Both the position numbers and the translations under genes were made by a program. 64,000 bases of DNA, from NCBI RefSeq assembly GCF_001475545.1, contig NZ_LDQC01000048.1, positions 1 to 64,000 of the forward strand, given 5' to 3'. The DNA comes from Curtobacterium luteum (GTDB lineage: Bacteria > Actinomycetota > Actinomycetes > Actinomycetales > Microbacteriaceae). Each line of letters opens with the position of its first letter. Position 1 is the stretch's first letter. The notes under the pieces were generated by a model. That model was not told the origin of the DNA. It did no database searches and saw nothing but the letters and a program-made list of their open reading frames with translations. Shown here in pieces: positions 40,810 to 50,590 of this stretch.

Positions 40810-42491
40810 TGAGCGGGGACACGTGGGCCGGGATCGCCCAGGTCGCACTCCTCGTCCTGCTGCTCGTCGTCTGCTACCGCCCCGTGGGTGACTGGATGGC
40901 GAGCGTCTACACGCCCGTCCGGCACAGTCGTGTCGAGCGCGGGGTGTACCGGGTCATCGGCGTCGACCCCGACGCCGAGCAGTCCTGGCCCGCCTACCTG
41001 CGGGGCGTCCTGCTGTTCAGTGTCGTCGGGCTGCTCGTCGTCTACCTCCTGCAGCGCATCCAGGTCGTGCTGCCGGGCGACCTGGGGTTGCCGAACGTCG
41101 GGCCGTCGCTCGCGTTCAACACCGCGGCGTCCTTCGTGGCGAACACGAACTGGCAGTCGTACTCGCCCGAGGCGACCGTGGGCTACAGCGTCCAGATGGC
41201 CGGACTCGCCGTCCAGAACTTCCTGTCCGCAGCGGTCGGCCTCGCGGTCGCCGTGGCGCTCGTCCGCGGGTTCGCGCGTCGGAAGTCGGGCGTGCTCGGC
41301 AACGTGTGGGTGGACGTCGTGCGCGGCACGGTCCGGCTCCTGCTGCCGGGTGCCTTCGTCTTCGCGATCGTGCTCATCGCGGGCGGTGTCGTCCAGTCCT
41401 GGGGAGCCGGCACGGACGTGACCACCCTCGCCGGTGGGACCCAGCACATCCCGAACGGCTTCGTCGCCTCGCAGGAGGCCATCAAGGAGCTCGGCACGAA
41501 CGGCGGCGGCTACTTCAACGCGAACTCCGCGCACCCGTTCGAGAACCCGCAGGCGTGGACGAGCCTCCTCGAGGTCTTCCTCATGCTGGTCATCCCGTTC
41601 TCCCTGCCGCGGACGTTCGGCCGGCTCGTCGGCGACGACCGTCAGGGGTACGCGATCCTCGCGGTGATGGGCAGCATCTTCCTGGTCTCGCTCTCGGTGA
41701 TGTCGATCGCCGAGCTCGGCGGGGGCGGCACGGCCACCCACGCGGCCGGCGCGGCGATGGAGGGCAAGGAGGCCCGGTTCGGCATCCTCGGATCGACGCT
41801 GTTCGCCACCGCGACGACCTCCACGTCCACCGGCGCCGTGAACGCCATGCACGACAGCTTCACGCCGATCGGCGGGATGATGGCGCTGCTCAACATGATG
41901 CTCGGCGAGATCAGCCCCGGTGGAACGGGATCCGGCCTCTACGGCATGCTCGTCCTCGCCGTGATCACGGTCTTCATCGGCGGCCTGCTCGTCGGCCGCA
42001 CGCCGGAGTACCTCGGCAAGAAGATCCGCGCCCGCGAGATGACCTTCGCCGCGCTGTACATCCTCGTCACCCCGACGCTCGTGCTGCTCGCCACCGGGTT
42101 GTCCCTCGTGATCCCCGGGGTGCGCGAGCAGGTCGTCGGCACGTCGATCTTCAACCCGGGCAACCACGGCCTCTCCGAGCTGCTCTACGCCTACACCTCC
42201 GGCGCGAACAACAACGGCTCGGCGTTCGGCGGCCTCACCGCGAACACGACGTGGATGAACTCCTCGCTCGGCGTCGTGATGCTCCTCGGCCGCTTCCTGC
42301 CGATGGTGCTCGTGCTGGCCCTCGCCGGCTCGCTCGCCCAGCAGGACAAGGTCCCGGCGACCTCCGGCACCCTCCCGACGCACCGGCCGCTGTTCATCGG
42401 CCTCCTCGGGGGCGTGGCCGTCATCGTCACCGCCCTCACCTACTTCCCGGTGCTCGCACTGGGACCCCTCGCAGAAGCGCTCGCACGATGA
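40809..42491 (+). CDS. kdpA: KdpA, potassium-binding channel-like subunit
   Basis: A 560-residue membrane protein of about 10 helices related to K+ channels/SKT proteins. The filter-like segments are visible: [57 protein letters not shown], and [15 protein letters not shown]. It forms the K+ entry path of the high-affinity Kdp pump. It overlaps kdpB (ATGA). Confidence 0.97.
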   Translation: MSGDTWAGIAQVALLVLLLVVCYRPVGDWMASVYTPVRHSRVERGVYRVIGVDPDAEQSWPAYLRGVLLFSVVGLLVVYLLQRIQVVLPGDLGLPNVGPSLAFNTAASFVANTNWQSYSPEATVGYSVQMAGLAVQNFLSAAVGLAVAVALVRGFARRKSGVLGNVWVDVVRGTVRLLLPGAFVFAIVLIAGGVVQSWGAGTDVTTLAGGTQHIPNGFVASQEAIKELGTNGGGYFNANSAHPFENPQAWTSLLEVFLMLVIPFSLPRTFGRLVGDDRQGYAILAVMGSIFLVSLSVMSIAELGGGGTATHAAGAAMEGKEARFGILGSTLFATATTSTSTGAVNAMHDSFTPIGGMMALLNMMLGEISPGGTGSGLYGMLVLAVITVFIGGLLVGRTPEYLGKKIRAREMTFAALYILVTPTLVLLATGLSLVIPGVREQVVGTSIFNPGNHGLSELLYAYTSGANNNGSAFGGLTANTTWMNSSLGVVMLLGRFLPMVLVLALAGSLAQQDKVPATSGTLPTHRPLFIGLLGGVAVIVTALTYFPVLALGPLAEALAR

Positions 42492-44626
42492 ACGCACCGT
42501 CGACGTCCAAGGACAACCCCATGACCACCGCGACCTCAGCGCCCGAGGCGACCACCGCCTCCAGGCCGACCACCTCGTCCGCCTTCGGACCCCGTCAACT
42601 GCTGGCGGGCCTCCCGGGTGCCCTGCGCAAGCTCGACCCGCGCCTCATGTGGCGCAACCCCGTCATGTTCATCGTCGAGGTGGGCGCAGCCCTCACGACC
42701 GTCACGCTGTTCGTCGAGCCGTCCGCTTTCACCGTCGCCATCGCCGTCTGGCTCTGGCTGACCGTCGTGTTCGCGAACCTCGCCGAGTCCGTGGCCGAGG
42801 GCCGCGGCAAGGCACAGGCCGACACGCTCCGCAAGACCCGCTCGACCACCAGCGCCCGCCGGGTCATCGGCTACGCCGCCACCGATCCGGCCGCCACCGG
42901 CAACCAGACCGAGGAGGTCGCGTCCGTCGACCTCGCCAAGGGCGACGTCGTCGTGGTCGTCGCGGGTGAGGTTATCCCGGGTGACGGCGACGTCGTCGAC
43001 GGGATCGCCTCCGTCGACGAGTCCGCCGTCACCGGGGAGTCGGCCCCGGTGATCCGCGAGTCCGGCGGCGACCGCAGCGCCGTCACGGGCGGGACCCGGG
43101 TGCTGTCCGACCGCATCGTCGTGCGCATCACCTCGACCCCCGGTGAGACCTTCATCGACCGGATGATCCGGCTCGTCGAGGGTGCTGCCCGGCAGAAGAC
43201 GCCCAACGAGATCGCGCTGAACATCCTGCTCGCCTCGCTGTCCATCGTGTTCGTCATCGTCTGCCTCACCATGCAGCCCATCGCCGGACTCGTCGGCGCG
43301 ACCGTGAGCATCCCGGTGCTCATCGCCCTGCTCGTCTGCCTCATCCCGACCACCATCGGCGCGCTGCTCTCCGCGATCGGCATCGCCGGTATGGACCGCC
43401 TCGTGCAGCACAACGTGCTCGCGATGTCGGGCCGTGCGGTCGAGGCGGCCGGGGACATCACGACCCTGCTGCTCGACAAGACCGGCACGATCACGTACGG
43501 CAACCGTCGTGCGTCCCGCGTGGTGCCGGTGCCCGGTGTCACCGAGGCCGACCTGATGGAGGCCGCGGCGCTTTCGAGCGCCGCCGACAGCACCCCGGAG
43601 GGCCGCTCGATCGTCGACCTGGCCGCCGAGGCCGGGATCGGTGCCGGCCTCCCCACCGGTGCGGTCGAGGTGCCGTTCACCGCGCAGACCCGGATGTCCG
43701 GCCTCGACCTGACCGACGGGACCGAGGTCCGGAAGGGAGCTGCTGCTGCCGTGCTCGCCTGGGCTGCCGCGTCGTCGTCGGCGCCGGCCCCGCAGGTCGT
43801 CTCCGCGATCGACGCCACGGTCGCCGAGGTCTCCGACCAGGGCGGCACCCCGCTCGTCGTGGCCCGGCGCTCGCCGGACGGTGTGGTCTCGCTGCTCGGC
43901 GTCGTGCACCTCAAGGACGTCGTGAAGGACGGCATGTCCGCCCGGTTCGCGCAGCTCCGCGAGATGGGCATCCGCACGGTGATGATCACGGGCGACAACC
44001 CCCGCACGGCGAAGGCCATCGCGGCCGAGGCCGGCGTCGACGACTTCCTCGCCGAGGCCACCCCGGAGGACAAGCTCGCCCTCATCCGCAAGGAGCAGGA
44101 GGGCGGGAACCTCGTCGCCATGACGGGCGACGGCACGAACGACGCGCCGGCCCTGGCCCAGGCCGACGTCGGCGTCGCGATGAACACCGGCACGACGGCG
44201 GCGAAGGAGGCGGGCAACATGGTCGACCTCGACTCCGACCCGACCAAGCTCATCGACGTCGTCCGGATCGGCAAGCAGCTGCTCATCACCCGCGGCGCGC
44301 TCACCACGTTCTCGATCGCCAACGACGTCGCGAAGTACTTCGCGATCATCCCGGCCATGTTCCAGCTGGCGTTCCCGGGGCTCGCGGCGCTCAACATCAT
44401 GGGGCTGCACAGCCCGTCGTCCGCGATCCTGTCCGCGGTCGTCTTCAACGCGCTCGTCATCGTGGCGCTCATCCCGCTGTCGCTGCGCGGCGTGAAGTAC
44501 CGCGCAGCTTCCGCGTCGTCGATCCTCGGCCGCAACCTGCTCGTCTACGGGCTCGGCGGCGTGGTCGTCCCCTTCATCGGCATCAAGCTGATCGACCTCG
44601 TGGTCGGTCTCATCCCGGGGTTCTAG
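42488..44626 (+). CDS. kdpB: KdpB, P-type ATPase subunit
   Basis: A 712-residue P-type ATPase. The phosphorylated aspartate is in [13 protein letters not shown] (Asp about 330). The TGES motif appears as [16 protein letters not shown] and the hinge as [25 protein letters not shown]. It hydrolyses ATP to drive K+ uptake through KdpA. The first 40 residues form a Thr/Ser/Ala-rich extension with an alternative ATG at 42521. kdpC follows after two bases. Confidence 0.97.
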   Translation: MNAPSTSKDNPMTTATSAPEATTASRPTTSSAFGPRQLLAGLPGALRKLDPRLMWRNPVMFIVEVGAALTTVTLFVEPSAFTVAIAVWLWLTVVFANLAESVAEGRGKAQADTLRKTRSTTSARRVIGYAATDPAATGNQTEEVASVDLAKGDVVVVVAGEVIPGDGDVVDGIASVDESAVTGESAPVIRESGGDRSAVTGGTRVLSDRIVVRITSTPGETFIDRMIRLVEGAARQKTPNEIALNILLASLSIVFVIVCLTMQPIAGLVGATVSIPVLIALLVCLIPTTIGALLSAIGIAGMDRLVQHNVLAMSGRAVEAAGDITTLLLDKTGTITYGNRRASRVVPVPGVTEADLMEAAALSSAADSTPEGRSIVDLAAEAGIGAGLPTGAVEVPFTAQTRMSGLDLTDGTEVRKGAAAAVLAWAAASSSAPAPQVVSAIDATVAEVSDQGGTPLVVARRSPDGVVSLLGVVHLKDVVKDGMSARFAQLREMGIRTVMITGDNPRTAKAIAAEAGVDDFLAEATPEDKLALIRKEQEGGNLVAMTGDGTNDAPALAQADVGVAMNTGTTAAKEAGNMVDLDSDPTKLIDVVRIGKQLLITRGALTTFSIANDVAKYFAIIPAMFQLAFPGLAALNIMGLHSPSSAILSAVVFNALVIVALIPLSLRGVKYRAASASSILGRNLLVYGLGGVVVPFIGIKLIDLVVGLIPGF

Positions 44627-44628
44627 TC

Positions 44629-45231
44629 ATGGCATCTGCACGTACCACCTTCCGATCCGCCGGTGTGGCGATCCGCCTCACCCTCCTCTGCACGGTCGTC
44701 CTCGGCGTCGCCTACCCGCTCGCGGTGTGGGGCGTCGGGCAGGCGGCGTTCCACGACCAGGCCAACGGGTCGATGGTCACCGACTCGTCGGGCAAGGTCG
44801 TCGGGTCGTCCCTCATCGGGCAGTCGTTCGACGGGTCCGGCTCCGCCCGCTGGTTCCAGTCCCGCCCGAGCGCCGCGGGTGAGAAGGGCTACGATGCGAA
44901 CGCGTCCAGCGGCTCGAACCTCGGGCCGAACAACCCGGACCTGTTGCAGGCGATCGAGGAGCGCAAGGCCGCGATCGCGAAGGCCGACGGAGTTCCCGAG
45001 TCCTCGGTGCCGGCGGACGCGGTCACCGCTTCGGGCTCCGGCCTCGACCCGGACATCAGCCCGGAGTACGCGCTGCAGCAGGTGTCCCGGGTGGCCGAGG
45101 CCCGGGGACTGTCGGAGTCCACCGTCCGCGCGCTCGTGCAGCAGCACACCGAGTCGCGGCAGCTCGGGTTCCTCGGCGAGCCGGTGGTGAACGTCCTCGA
45201 GCTGAACCTCGCGCTCGCGAAGGCGTCCTGA
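44629..45231 (+). CDS. kdpC: KdpC, potassium-transporting ATPase subunit C
   Basis: A 200-residue subunit with a single N-terminal membrane helix (AIRLTLLCTVVLGVAYPLAVWGVGQ) and an extracellular domain containing SLIGQSF, RPSAAGEKGYDANASSGSNLGPNNPDL and a VNVLELNLAL end. It is needed for assembly and K+ affinity of the pump. Confidence 0.96.
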   Translation: MASARTTFRSAGVAIRLTLLCTVVLGVAYPLAVWGVGQAAFHDQANGSMVTDSSGKVVGSSLIGQSFDGSGSARWFQSRPSAAGEKGYDANASSGSNLGPNNPDLLQAIEERKAAIAKADGVPESSVPADAVTASGSGLDPDISPEYALQQVSRVAEARGLSESTVRALVQQHTESRQLGFLGEPVVNVLELNLALAKAS

Positions 45232-45250
45232 CGAGTGGTGCCGATCGCTT

Positions 45251-45315
45251 CCGCACAACCGGAGTCACCTCGAACCGCGCCGATCCGCGGTGCGGACCGC
45301 CTTCGGTTGTGCGAG
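45251..45315. repeat. 65-bp palindromic element, copy 1 (partly decayed)
   Basis: Outer arms CGCACAACCG (45252-45261) and its complement (45304-45313), inner arms ACCGCG/CGCGGT (45274-45279, 45286-45291). It aligns end to end with the 57405-57469 copy at about 80 percent identity. It lies between kdpC and kdpD. Confidence 0.8.
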
Positions 45316-45373
45316 GAGCATCGGCACCGCCCCGTCCACCACCACCACGACCCCGACGCGAGAGGATGAGCAC

Positions 45374-47866
45374 GTGAAGCGAGGCAAGCTGCGGGTCCTG
45401 CTCGGTGCCGCGCCCGGCGTCGGCAAGACGTACACGATGCTCGAGGAAGGGCACCGGATGGCCGCCGAGGGCCGGGACGTGGTCGTCGCCGTCGTCGAGA
45501 CCCACGAGCGTGCCGCGACCGCCGCGCTGGTGGACGGCCTCGAGGTCATGCCCCGGCGGACCGTCGAGCACCGCGGCGTGACCCTCGACGACATGGACCT
45601 CGACGCCGTGCTCGCCCGGCGGCCCGACGTCGCCCTCGTCGACGAGCTCGCCCACACGAACGCGCCCGGGGGTCGGAACGAGAAGCGCTGGCAGGACGTC
45701 GAGGCACTGCTCGCCGCGGGCATCAGCGTCATCTCGACCGTCAACGTCCAGCACATGCAGTCCCTCGGCGACGTCGTCCGCGAGATCACCGGCACGGTGC
45801 AGCGCGAGACCGTCCCCGACGCCGTGGTCCGCGCCGCCGACCAGATCGAGGTGGTCGACCTGTCCCCGGCTGCCCTGCGAGACCGGCTCTCCGACGGTCT
45901 CGTGTACCCGGCCGCCCGGATCGACGCGGCGCTCTCGAACTACTTCCGACTCGGCAACCTCACCGCCCTCCGCGAGATCGCCCTGCTCTGGCTCGCCGAC
46001 GAGGTCGACGACGCGCTCCGCGCCTACCGCGCCGAGCACGGCATCGACCACCGGTGGGAGGCCCGTGAACGGGTCCTCGTCGCCCTGACCGGCGGCCCCG
46101 AGGGCGAGACGCTGCTGCGACGTGCGGCCCGCATCGCGGCACGGAGCGCCGGCGGGGAGCTCGCCGCCGTGCACGTGACCACGAACGACGGGCTGCGCGT
46201 GCGGCACCCGGGCGCCCTCGGCAAGCAGCGGACCCTGCTCGAGCAGCTCGGCGGGACGTACCACCAGGTGGTCGGCGACGACGTGCCCGGCACCCTCGTG
46301 CGCTTCGCGAAGTCGATCGACGCCACCCAGATCGTCATCGGGGTCAGCCGACGGAGCCGCCTCGCCGCGGCGCTGACCGGGCCGGGCATCGGCAACACGG
46401 TCGTCCGCGAGTCGGGCGACATCGACGTGCACGTCGTCACGCACGAGCGGGCCGGCGGCGGCTTCGCCCTGCCGAAGCTCGGGGGCAGCCTGTCGCGCGG
46501 CCGGATCGTCGCCGCGTTCGTGCTGTCGCTCGTCGCCGGACCCCTGCTGACCTGGCTGCTGAGCCTCGGCTCCGATCCGGATGCCATCACGGTCGACGTG
46601 CTCGCGTACCAGCTGCTCGTGCTCGTGGTGGCGCTCGTCGGTGGCATGTGGCCCGCGGTGTTCGCCGCGGTGCTGTCCGGGCTGAGCCTCGACTTCTTCT
46701 TCGTGCAACCCCTCTACATGGTCACGGTCCAGCAGCCGTGGCACCTCGTGGCCCTCGTGATGTACGTCGTCAGCGCCGTGCTCGTCAGCTTCGTGGTCGA
46801 CCGCTCCGCCCGGCGTTCCCGGGCTGCCCGGCGTGCGGCGGCCGAGTCCGGGCTCCTCGTCGGCATCGCGGGCAGCGTGCTCCGCGGTGACGACGCACTG
46901 CAGGCGCTCCTCGACCGGACACGCGAGGCCTTCGGCTTCGACGGCGTCCGGATCCGGCAGGGCGACGAGGTCCCGGCCACGTCGGGGGAGTTCGGCGACG
47001 CGCCGGACGCCACCACGAGCCTCCCGTCCGGCGCCGTCCTGGAGTTCGCCGGTGCACCGGACGACCCGACCCAGCGCCGACTGCTGCGCGTCGTCGAGCA
47101 GCAGCTCGACGCGGCGGTCGAGCACCGCGAACTGACCCGCACGGCGGTCGACGCCGAGCGGATCGCCGCGGCGGACCGCGTCCGCAGCGCCATCCTCGCA
47201 GCGGTCGGCCACGACGTCCGGCGGCCGATCGCGGCCGCCTCGGCAGCCGTGCAGACCCTGCGCGCCGCGGACATCGAGCTCTCCGACGCCGACCGGGAGG
47301 CACTGCTCGCGACCGCCGACGAGAGCCTCGGACACCTCGCGGTGCTGTTGGCGGACCTCCTCGACGTGAGCCGCGTGCAGGCGGGGGTGCTCGCCGCCCG
47401 GCCCGTGCCGACCGCGCTCGAGACGGTCGTCGCGCCTGCTCTCGACGAGCTCGAGCTCGGGCCGGAGGACGTCGACCTCGATCTCCCCGCCGACCTGCCG
47501 CCGGTGCTCGCCGACCCCGTGCTGCTCCAGCGCGTCGTCGTGAACCTGCTCGCCAACGCGAGCCGCTACGCCCCGGAGGGCACCCGCGTCCGCGTGGCCG
47601 CGAGTGCCTTCGGCGGCGGGGTCGAGCTCCGCGTCGCGGACCACGGTCCCGGCATCCCCGAGGACCGCCGCGGCGAGGTGTTCCAACCGTTCCAGCGGCT
47701 CGGCGACACCGACAACGACACCGGTCTCGGTCTCGGGCTCGCGCTCGCCCGCGGGTTCACCGAGGGCATGGGCGGCACCATCGAGGTCGACGACACCCCC
47801 GGCGGCGGACTCACCGTCGTCGTGCGGCTGCCGATCGCCGGACACGTGGGGGTGTCGGTCCTGTGA
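45374..47866 (+). CDS. kdpD: KdpD, sensor histidine kinase
   Basis: An 830-residue sensor. The N-terminal KdpD domain has Walker A GAAPGVGKTYTML and VDELAHTNAPG, followed by a USP-like domain (HHQVVGDDVPGTLVRFAKS region). Four membrane helices sit at about residues 375-480, then a GAF-like stretch and the HisKA/HATPase module with phospho-acceptor His613 in VGHDVRRPIAAA and an ADHGPGIPEDRRGEVFQPF ATP lid. It senses K+ limitation or osmotic change and phosphorylates KdpE. The GTG start at 45374 opens with KRGKLRVLLGA. Confidence 0.95.
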   Translation: MKRGKLRVLLGAAPGVGKTYTMLEEGHRMAAEGRDVVVAVVETHERAATAALVDGLEVMPRRTVEHRGVTLDDMDLDAVLARRPDVALVDELAHTNAPGGRNEKRWQDVEALLAAGISVISTVNVQHMQSLGDVVREITGTVQRETVPDAVVRAADQIEVVDLSPAALRDRLSDGLVYPAARIDAALSNYFRLGNLTALREIALLWLADEVDDALRAYRAEHGIDHRWEARERVLVALTGGPEGETLLRRAARIAARSAGGELAAVHVTTNDGLRVRHPGALGKQRTLLEQLGGTYHQVVGDDVPGTLVRFAKSIDATQIVIGVSRRSRLAAALTGPGIGNTVVRESGDIDVHVVTHERAGGGFALPKLGGSLSRGRIVAAFVLSLVAGPLLTWLLSLGSDPDAITVDVLAYQLLVLVVALVGGMWPAVFAAVLSGLSLDFFFVQPLYMVTVQQPWHLVALVMYVVSAVLVSFVVDRSARRSRAARRAAAESGLLVGIAGSVLRGDDALQALLDRTREAFGFDGVRIRQGDEVPATSGEFGDAPDATTSLPSGAVLEFAGAPDDPTQRRLLRVVEQQLDAAVEHRELTRTAVDAERIAAADRVRSAILAAVGHDVRRPIAAASAAVQTLRAADIELSDADREALLATADESLGHLAVLLADLLDVSRVQAGVLAARPVPTALETVVAPALDELELGPEDVDLDLPADLPPVLADPVLLQRVVVNLLANASRYAPEGTRVRVAASAFGGGVELRVADHGPGIPEDRRGEVFQPFQRLGDTDNDTGLGLGLALARGFTEGMGGTIEVDDTPGGGLTVVVRLPIAGHVGVSVL

Positions 47867-48564
47867 GCACCAAGGTCCTCATCGCCGACGACGACGCCCA
47901 GCTCGTCCGGGCGCTCGCCGTCACCCTCGCCGCCCGCGGGTACGACGTCGTCACCGCGCGGGACGGCCGGGCCGCGCTCGACGCCGTCATCACCGAACGT
48001 CCCGACCTCGTGCTGCTCGACCTCGGCATGCCCCGGCTCGACGGCATCGGCGTGCTCGAGGGGCTCCGCGCCTGGACGCAGGTGCCGGTGCTCGTGCTCT
48101 CCGGGCGGACCGACTCGTCGGACAAGGTCGACGCGCTCGACGCCGGTGCCGACGACTACGTGACGAAGCCGTTCCAGATGGACGAGCTCCTCGCCCGGCT
48201 CCGCGCCCTCGGCCGTCGGCAGGCCGCGGTCGCCGCGTCCGCCGGGGGAGCACCCACCGTGTCGATCGGCGACCTCGTCGTCGACCTCGTGGCGAAGCAG
48301 GTGACCCCGCCGAGCGGCCCGACGATCCGCCTGACGCCCACCGAGTGGCGGTTGCTCGAGGTCCTCGTGACCAACCCCGACCGGCTGATGACCCGCGAGA
48401 TGCTCCTCACCGAGGTGTGGGGGCCGACGCACGGCAACGACTCCGGGTACCTGCGGCTCTACATGGCCCAGCTCCGGCGGAAGCTCGAACCCGACCCCGC
48501 GAACCCGCGCTACCTCGTCACCGAGTCGGGCATGGGGTACCGCTTCAGCCCTGGTCACCCGTGA
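47863..48564 (+). CDS. kdpE: KdpE, response regulator
   Basis: A 233-residue OmpR/PhoB-type regulator. The receiver has acidic ADDD and phospho-acceptor Asp53 in VLLDLGMP, with conserved Lys in VTKPFQMDEL. The winged-helix output domain (LTPTEWRLLEVLVTNPDRLMTREMLLTEVWG, 48331-48423) binds DNA at kdp. Its GTG overlaps kdpD's stop (GTGA). Confidence 0.96.
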   Translation: MSTKVLIADDDAQLVRALAVTLAARGYDVVTARDGRAALDAVITERPDLVLLDLGMPRLDGIGVLEGLRAWTQVPVLVLSGRTDSSDKVDALDAGADDYVTKPFQMDELLARLRALGRRQAAVAASAGGAPTVSIGDLVVDLVAKQVTPPSGPTIRLTPTEWRLLEVLVTNPDRLMTREMLLTEVWGPTHGNDSGYLRLYMAQLRRKLEPDPANPRYLVTESGMGYRFSPGHP

Positions 48565-48841
48565 CGGAGCTCCGCCCGATCGGCCCGGAGGAGGTCGACG
48601 ACGTGCGCGCGTTCCTGACGGCGAACGACCTCACGGTCGCGGGCCTCGGCACACCGGGTGTGCGCGTGTGGGTCGTGCGTGGCTGTTCAGCCGACGATCC
48701 GGGCCGTTCTGGCAGACGCTCAGGTTCGCTCCGGCGGACCGGGACGCCCTCGCGACGGCCTTGGCCGGCACCACCCAGGTCGAACGGTTCCGGTCGACCG
48801 GGCAGCTCGGCCGCGAGGTCGCGTGGAGCCGTCCGCTGTAG
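48561..48841 (+). pseudogene. decayed ArsN-like GNAT acetyltransferase
   Basis: The GTG at 48561 overlaps the kdpE stop and begins TELRPIGPEEVDDVRAFLTANDLTVAGLGTPGVRVWVV, the N-terminus of an ArsN/GNAT-type protein (residues listed span 48564-48677). The continuation is lost. From about 48680, in another frame, comes the C-terminus: WLFSRRSGPFWQTLRFAPAD... to SWSRPL-type end AWSRPL and TAG at 48839-48841. About 60 residues of the acetyl-CoA-binding core are missing, so a frame-shifting deletion joined the two ends. Confidence 0.75.
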
Positions 48842-48844
48842 CGT
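48839..48844 (+). promoter_or_regulatory. -10 element TAGCGT
   Basis: Six bases before GTG 48851. It coincides with the stop codon of the broken gene. Confidence 0.5.
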
Positions 48845-48850
48845 CCCCTC

Positions 48851-49360
48851 GTGACGATCGTGCTGCGCCGGGTGACGGCCGACGACTGGGCCACGTGGCG
48901 CCCGGTCCGGCTCGCGGCACTCGCCGACGCCCCCGACGCGTTCGGCTCACGGCTCGACGACTGGCGAGAGGCTCCGGAGCACCGCTGGCGGACCCGGCTC
49001 TCCGTCCCGGGAGCGATCGACCTCCTGGCGGTCGACACGGACAGCGGCGACGGCCGAGCGATCGGGATGGCGAGCGGGGTCCCGGTCGCCGACGCCCCGC
49101 ACCGCACCGAGCTCATCTCGATGTGGGTCGACCCGGGGGGCCGTCGCCGCGGGGTCGCCCGTCTGCTCATCGACGCCGTCGCGGCCTGGGCGGCCGGGTA
49201 CGGGGCACACGAACTCGTGCTCTCCGTGATGCCCGACAACCGCGACGCGCGCGAGGCCTACGCCCGCACCGGGTTCTCGGTGGCGGACGAGCCGGGGGAT
49301 CTGCTGCCGGACGGCCGGCGCGAACTCGTCATGCGACGTGACCTGGAGGAACGACCGTGA
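48851..49360 (+). CDS. GNAT acetyltransferase
   Basis: A 169-residue acyltransferase. It shows VLRRVTADDWATWRPVRLAALADAPDAFGS (48857-48946), a pattern common in this actinobacterial GNAT group, then LISMWVDPGGRRRGVARLLIDAVAAWA with the acetyl-CoA pyrophosphate loop and NRDAREAYARTGF. The acceptor is unknown. It overlaps the next gene (GTGA). Confidence 0.9.
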   Translation: MTIVLRRVTADDWATWRPVRLAALADAPDAFGSRLDDWREAPEHRWRTRLSVPGAIDLLAVDTDSGDGRAIGMASGVPVADAPHRTELISMWVDPGGRRRGVARLLIDAVAAWAAGYGAHELVLSVMPDNRDAREAYARTGFSVADEPGDLLPDGRRELVMRRDLEERP

Positions 49361-50097
49361 ACCGAGCACTGCGCATCACCGCGTGGACCATCGCAGCCGT
49401 GGTGCTGCTCGCCGTGGTGTTCCTCGTCTACGCGAACATCGTCATGCAGGGGACCCGGAGCGCCGCACTGCAGGTCTGGCGCGACGACCGGGTCTCCGTC
49501 CGTGATGCCGGCGACGCGATCGTGATGACGCCGACGGGGCAGGCCGACGGCAAGGGCATCGTGTTCATCCCCGGCGCCAAGGTCGATCCGTACGCGTACA
49601 TGGCGACGTTCCGGCAGGTGGTGGCGACCGGCACGACGGTGGTGATCACGAAACCGACGCTCAACCTCGCCTTCTTCGACACCAGGCCGCTGTCGACGTT
49701 CGAGGCGCACGCCCCGGAGGTCACGACCTGGGCCGTCGGCGGGCACTCGCTCGGGGGCGTCCGCGCCTGCCAGCTCGCGAAGGACGCCGACGGGCTGCTG
49801 CTCCTCGGGAGCTACTGCGCGAACGACATCAGCCGCTCGTACATCCAGGTCCTCAGCGTCTCCGGCTCGCGCGACGGGCTGTCCACCCCGGCGAAGGTCG
49901 ACGCAGCCCGCCACCTGCTGCCGTCCACGGCGACGATGGTCGAGATCGAGGGCTCGAACCACGCGGAGTTCGGTGCCTACGGCGACCAGCCCGGTGACCG
50001 TGCGGCGACGATCTCCCCGGCCGAGGCCCGCTCCGAGATCACCGCGGCCGTCGAACGGTGGGTGCAGGCGCTTCCTCCGGGGACCGACCTGCGCTGA
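49357..50097 (+). CDS. membrane-anchored alpha/beta hydrolase
   Basis: A 246-residue protein with an N-terminal anchor helix (ITAWTIAAVVLLAVVFLVYAN) and an extracytoplasmic alpha/beta-hydrolase domain. It shows GKGIVFIPGAKVDPYAY near the oxyanion region, nucleophile elbow GGHSLGG and a late EGSNHAEFGAYGDQPGD histidine block. This matches the family annotated as alpha/beta hydrolase (YqiA/dienelactone-like). Coupled to the GNAT gene. Its last 59 bases overlap the convergent Nudix gene. Confidence 0.87.
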   Translation: MNRALRITAWTIAAVVLLAVVFLVYANIVMQGTRSAALQVWRDDRVSVRDAGDAIVMTPTGQADGKGIVFIPGAKVDPYAYMATFRQVVATGTTVVITKPTLNLAFFDTRPLSTFEAHAPEVTTWAVGGHSLGGVRACQLAKDADGLLLLGSYCANDISRSYIQVLSVSGSRDGLSTPAKVDAARHLLPSTATMVEIEGSNHAEFGAYGDQPGDRAATISPAEARSEITAAVERWVQALPPGTDLR

Positions 50098-50506
50098 CGG
50101 CCATCCGCACCGCGTCAACGGCGAGCGGCGGCACCAGCCCGATCGCTTCGACCTCCCCGATCGGCACCCACGCGGGCCGGTAGCGGTTCGTCGGCGAAGC
50201 GCCGGTCCGCTCCGGTGCGTCGGTCGCCATCGCGGGCACACCCGGCCCGGCCTCGACGTGGAGGTACACGGCGGGCGCAGCACGGTCGAGGCCGACCGGC
50301 AGGAGGCCGACCACCGCACCGTCGAGTCCGGTCTCCTCGCGGAGTTCGCGCAGGCAGGCTCCCTGCGGTGTCTCGCCCTGCTCGACCCCGCCGCCGGGCA
50401 GGACGGCGTAGCGCCGTCCGTCCCGTTCGCGGAGGACGACGAGCACCTGGCCGCCGCGGATCGCGACGGCGGCCGCGCGGAGGCGGAGCGGACCCGGAGC
50501 AGACAC
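50039..50506 (-). CDS. Nudix hydrolase
   Basis: A 155-residue nucleoside-diphosphate-X hydrolase. The Nudix box is complete: GGGVEQGETPQGACLREL followed by REETGLD, holding the metal-binding glutamates. Start at GTG 50506 with TACGGT six bases upstream. Substrate unknown. The 3' end overlaps the convergent hydrolase by 59 bases. Confidence 0.93.
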   Translation of the reverse strand: MSAPGPLRLRAAAVAIRGGQVLVVLRERDGRRYAVLPGGGVEQGETPQGACLRELREETGLDGAVVGLLPVGLDRAAPAVYLHVEAGPGVPAMATDAPERTGASPTNRYRPAWVPIGEVEAIGLVPPLAVDAVRMAVSAGRSPEEAPAPTVRRPR

Positions 50507-50512
50507 GTCGTC

Positions 50513-50518
50513 ACCGTA
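50513..50518 (-). promoter_or_regulatory. -10 element TACGGT (minus strand)
   Basis: Six bases upstream of GTG 50506. Confidence 0.55.
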
Positions 50519-50540
50519 CGCCGCGCCGAGGAGGTGGTCC

Positions 50541-50569
50541 GTGCCTCCCGGCCGTCGACCTGGAGGCGC
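50541..50569. terminator. GCCTCC...GGAGGC hairpin downstream of the permease gene
   Basis: GTGCCTCC (50541-50548) pairs with GGAGGCGC (50562-50569). It follows the permease stop on the minus strand and belongs to the dispersed GGAGGC group. Confidence 0.5.
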
Positions 50570-50590
50570 GGCGTGCGTCCGTCAGGCCGA

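Noticed and set aside
45290-45373. N-terminal extension of KdpD
   Set aside because: The frame is open upstream of GTG 45374 but passes through the palindromic repeat and lacks KdpD similarity. The family begins at KRGKLRVLLG.
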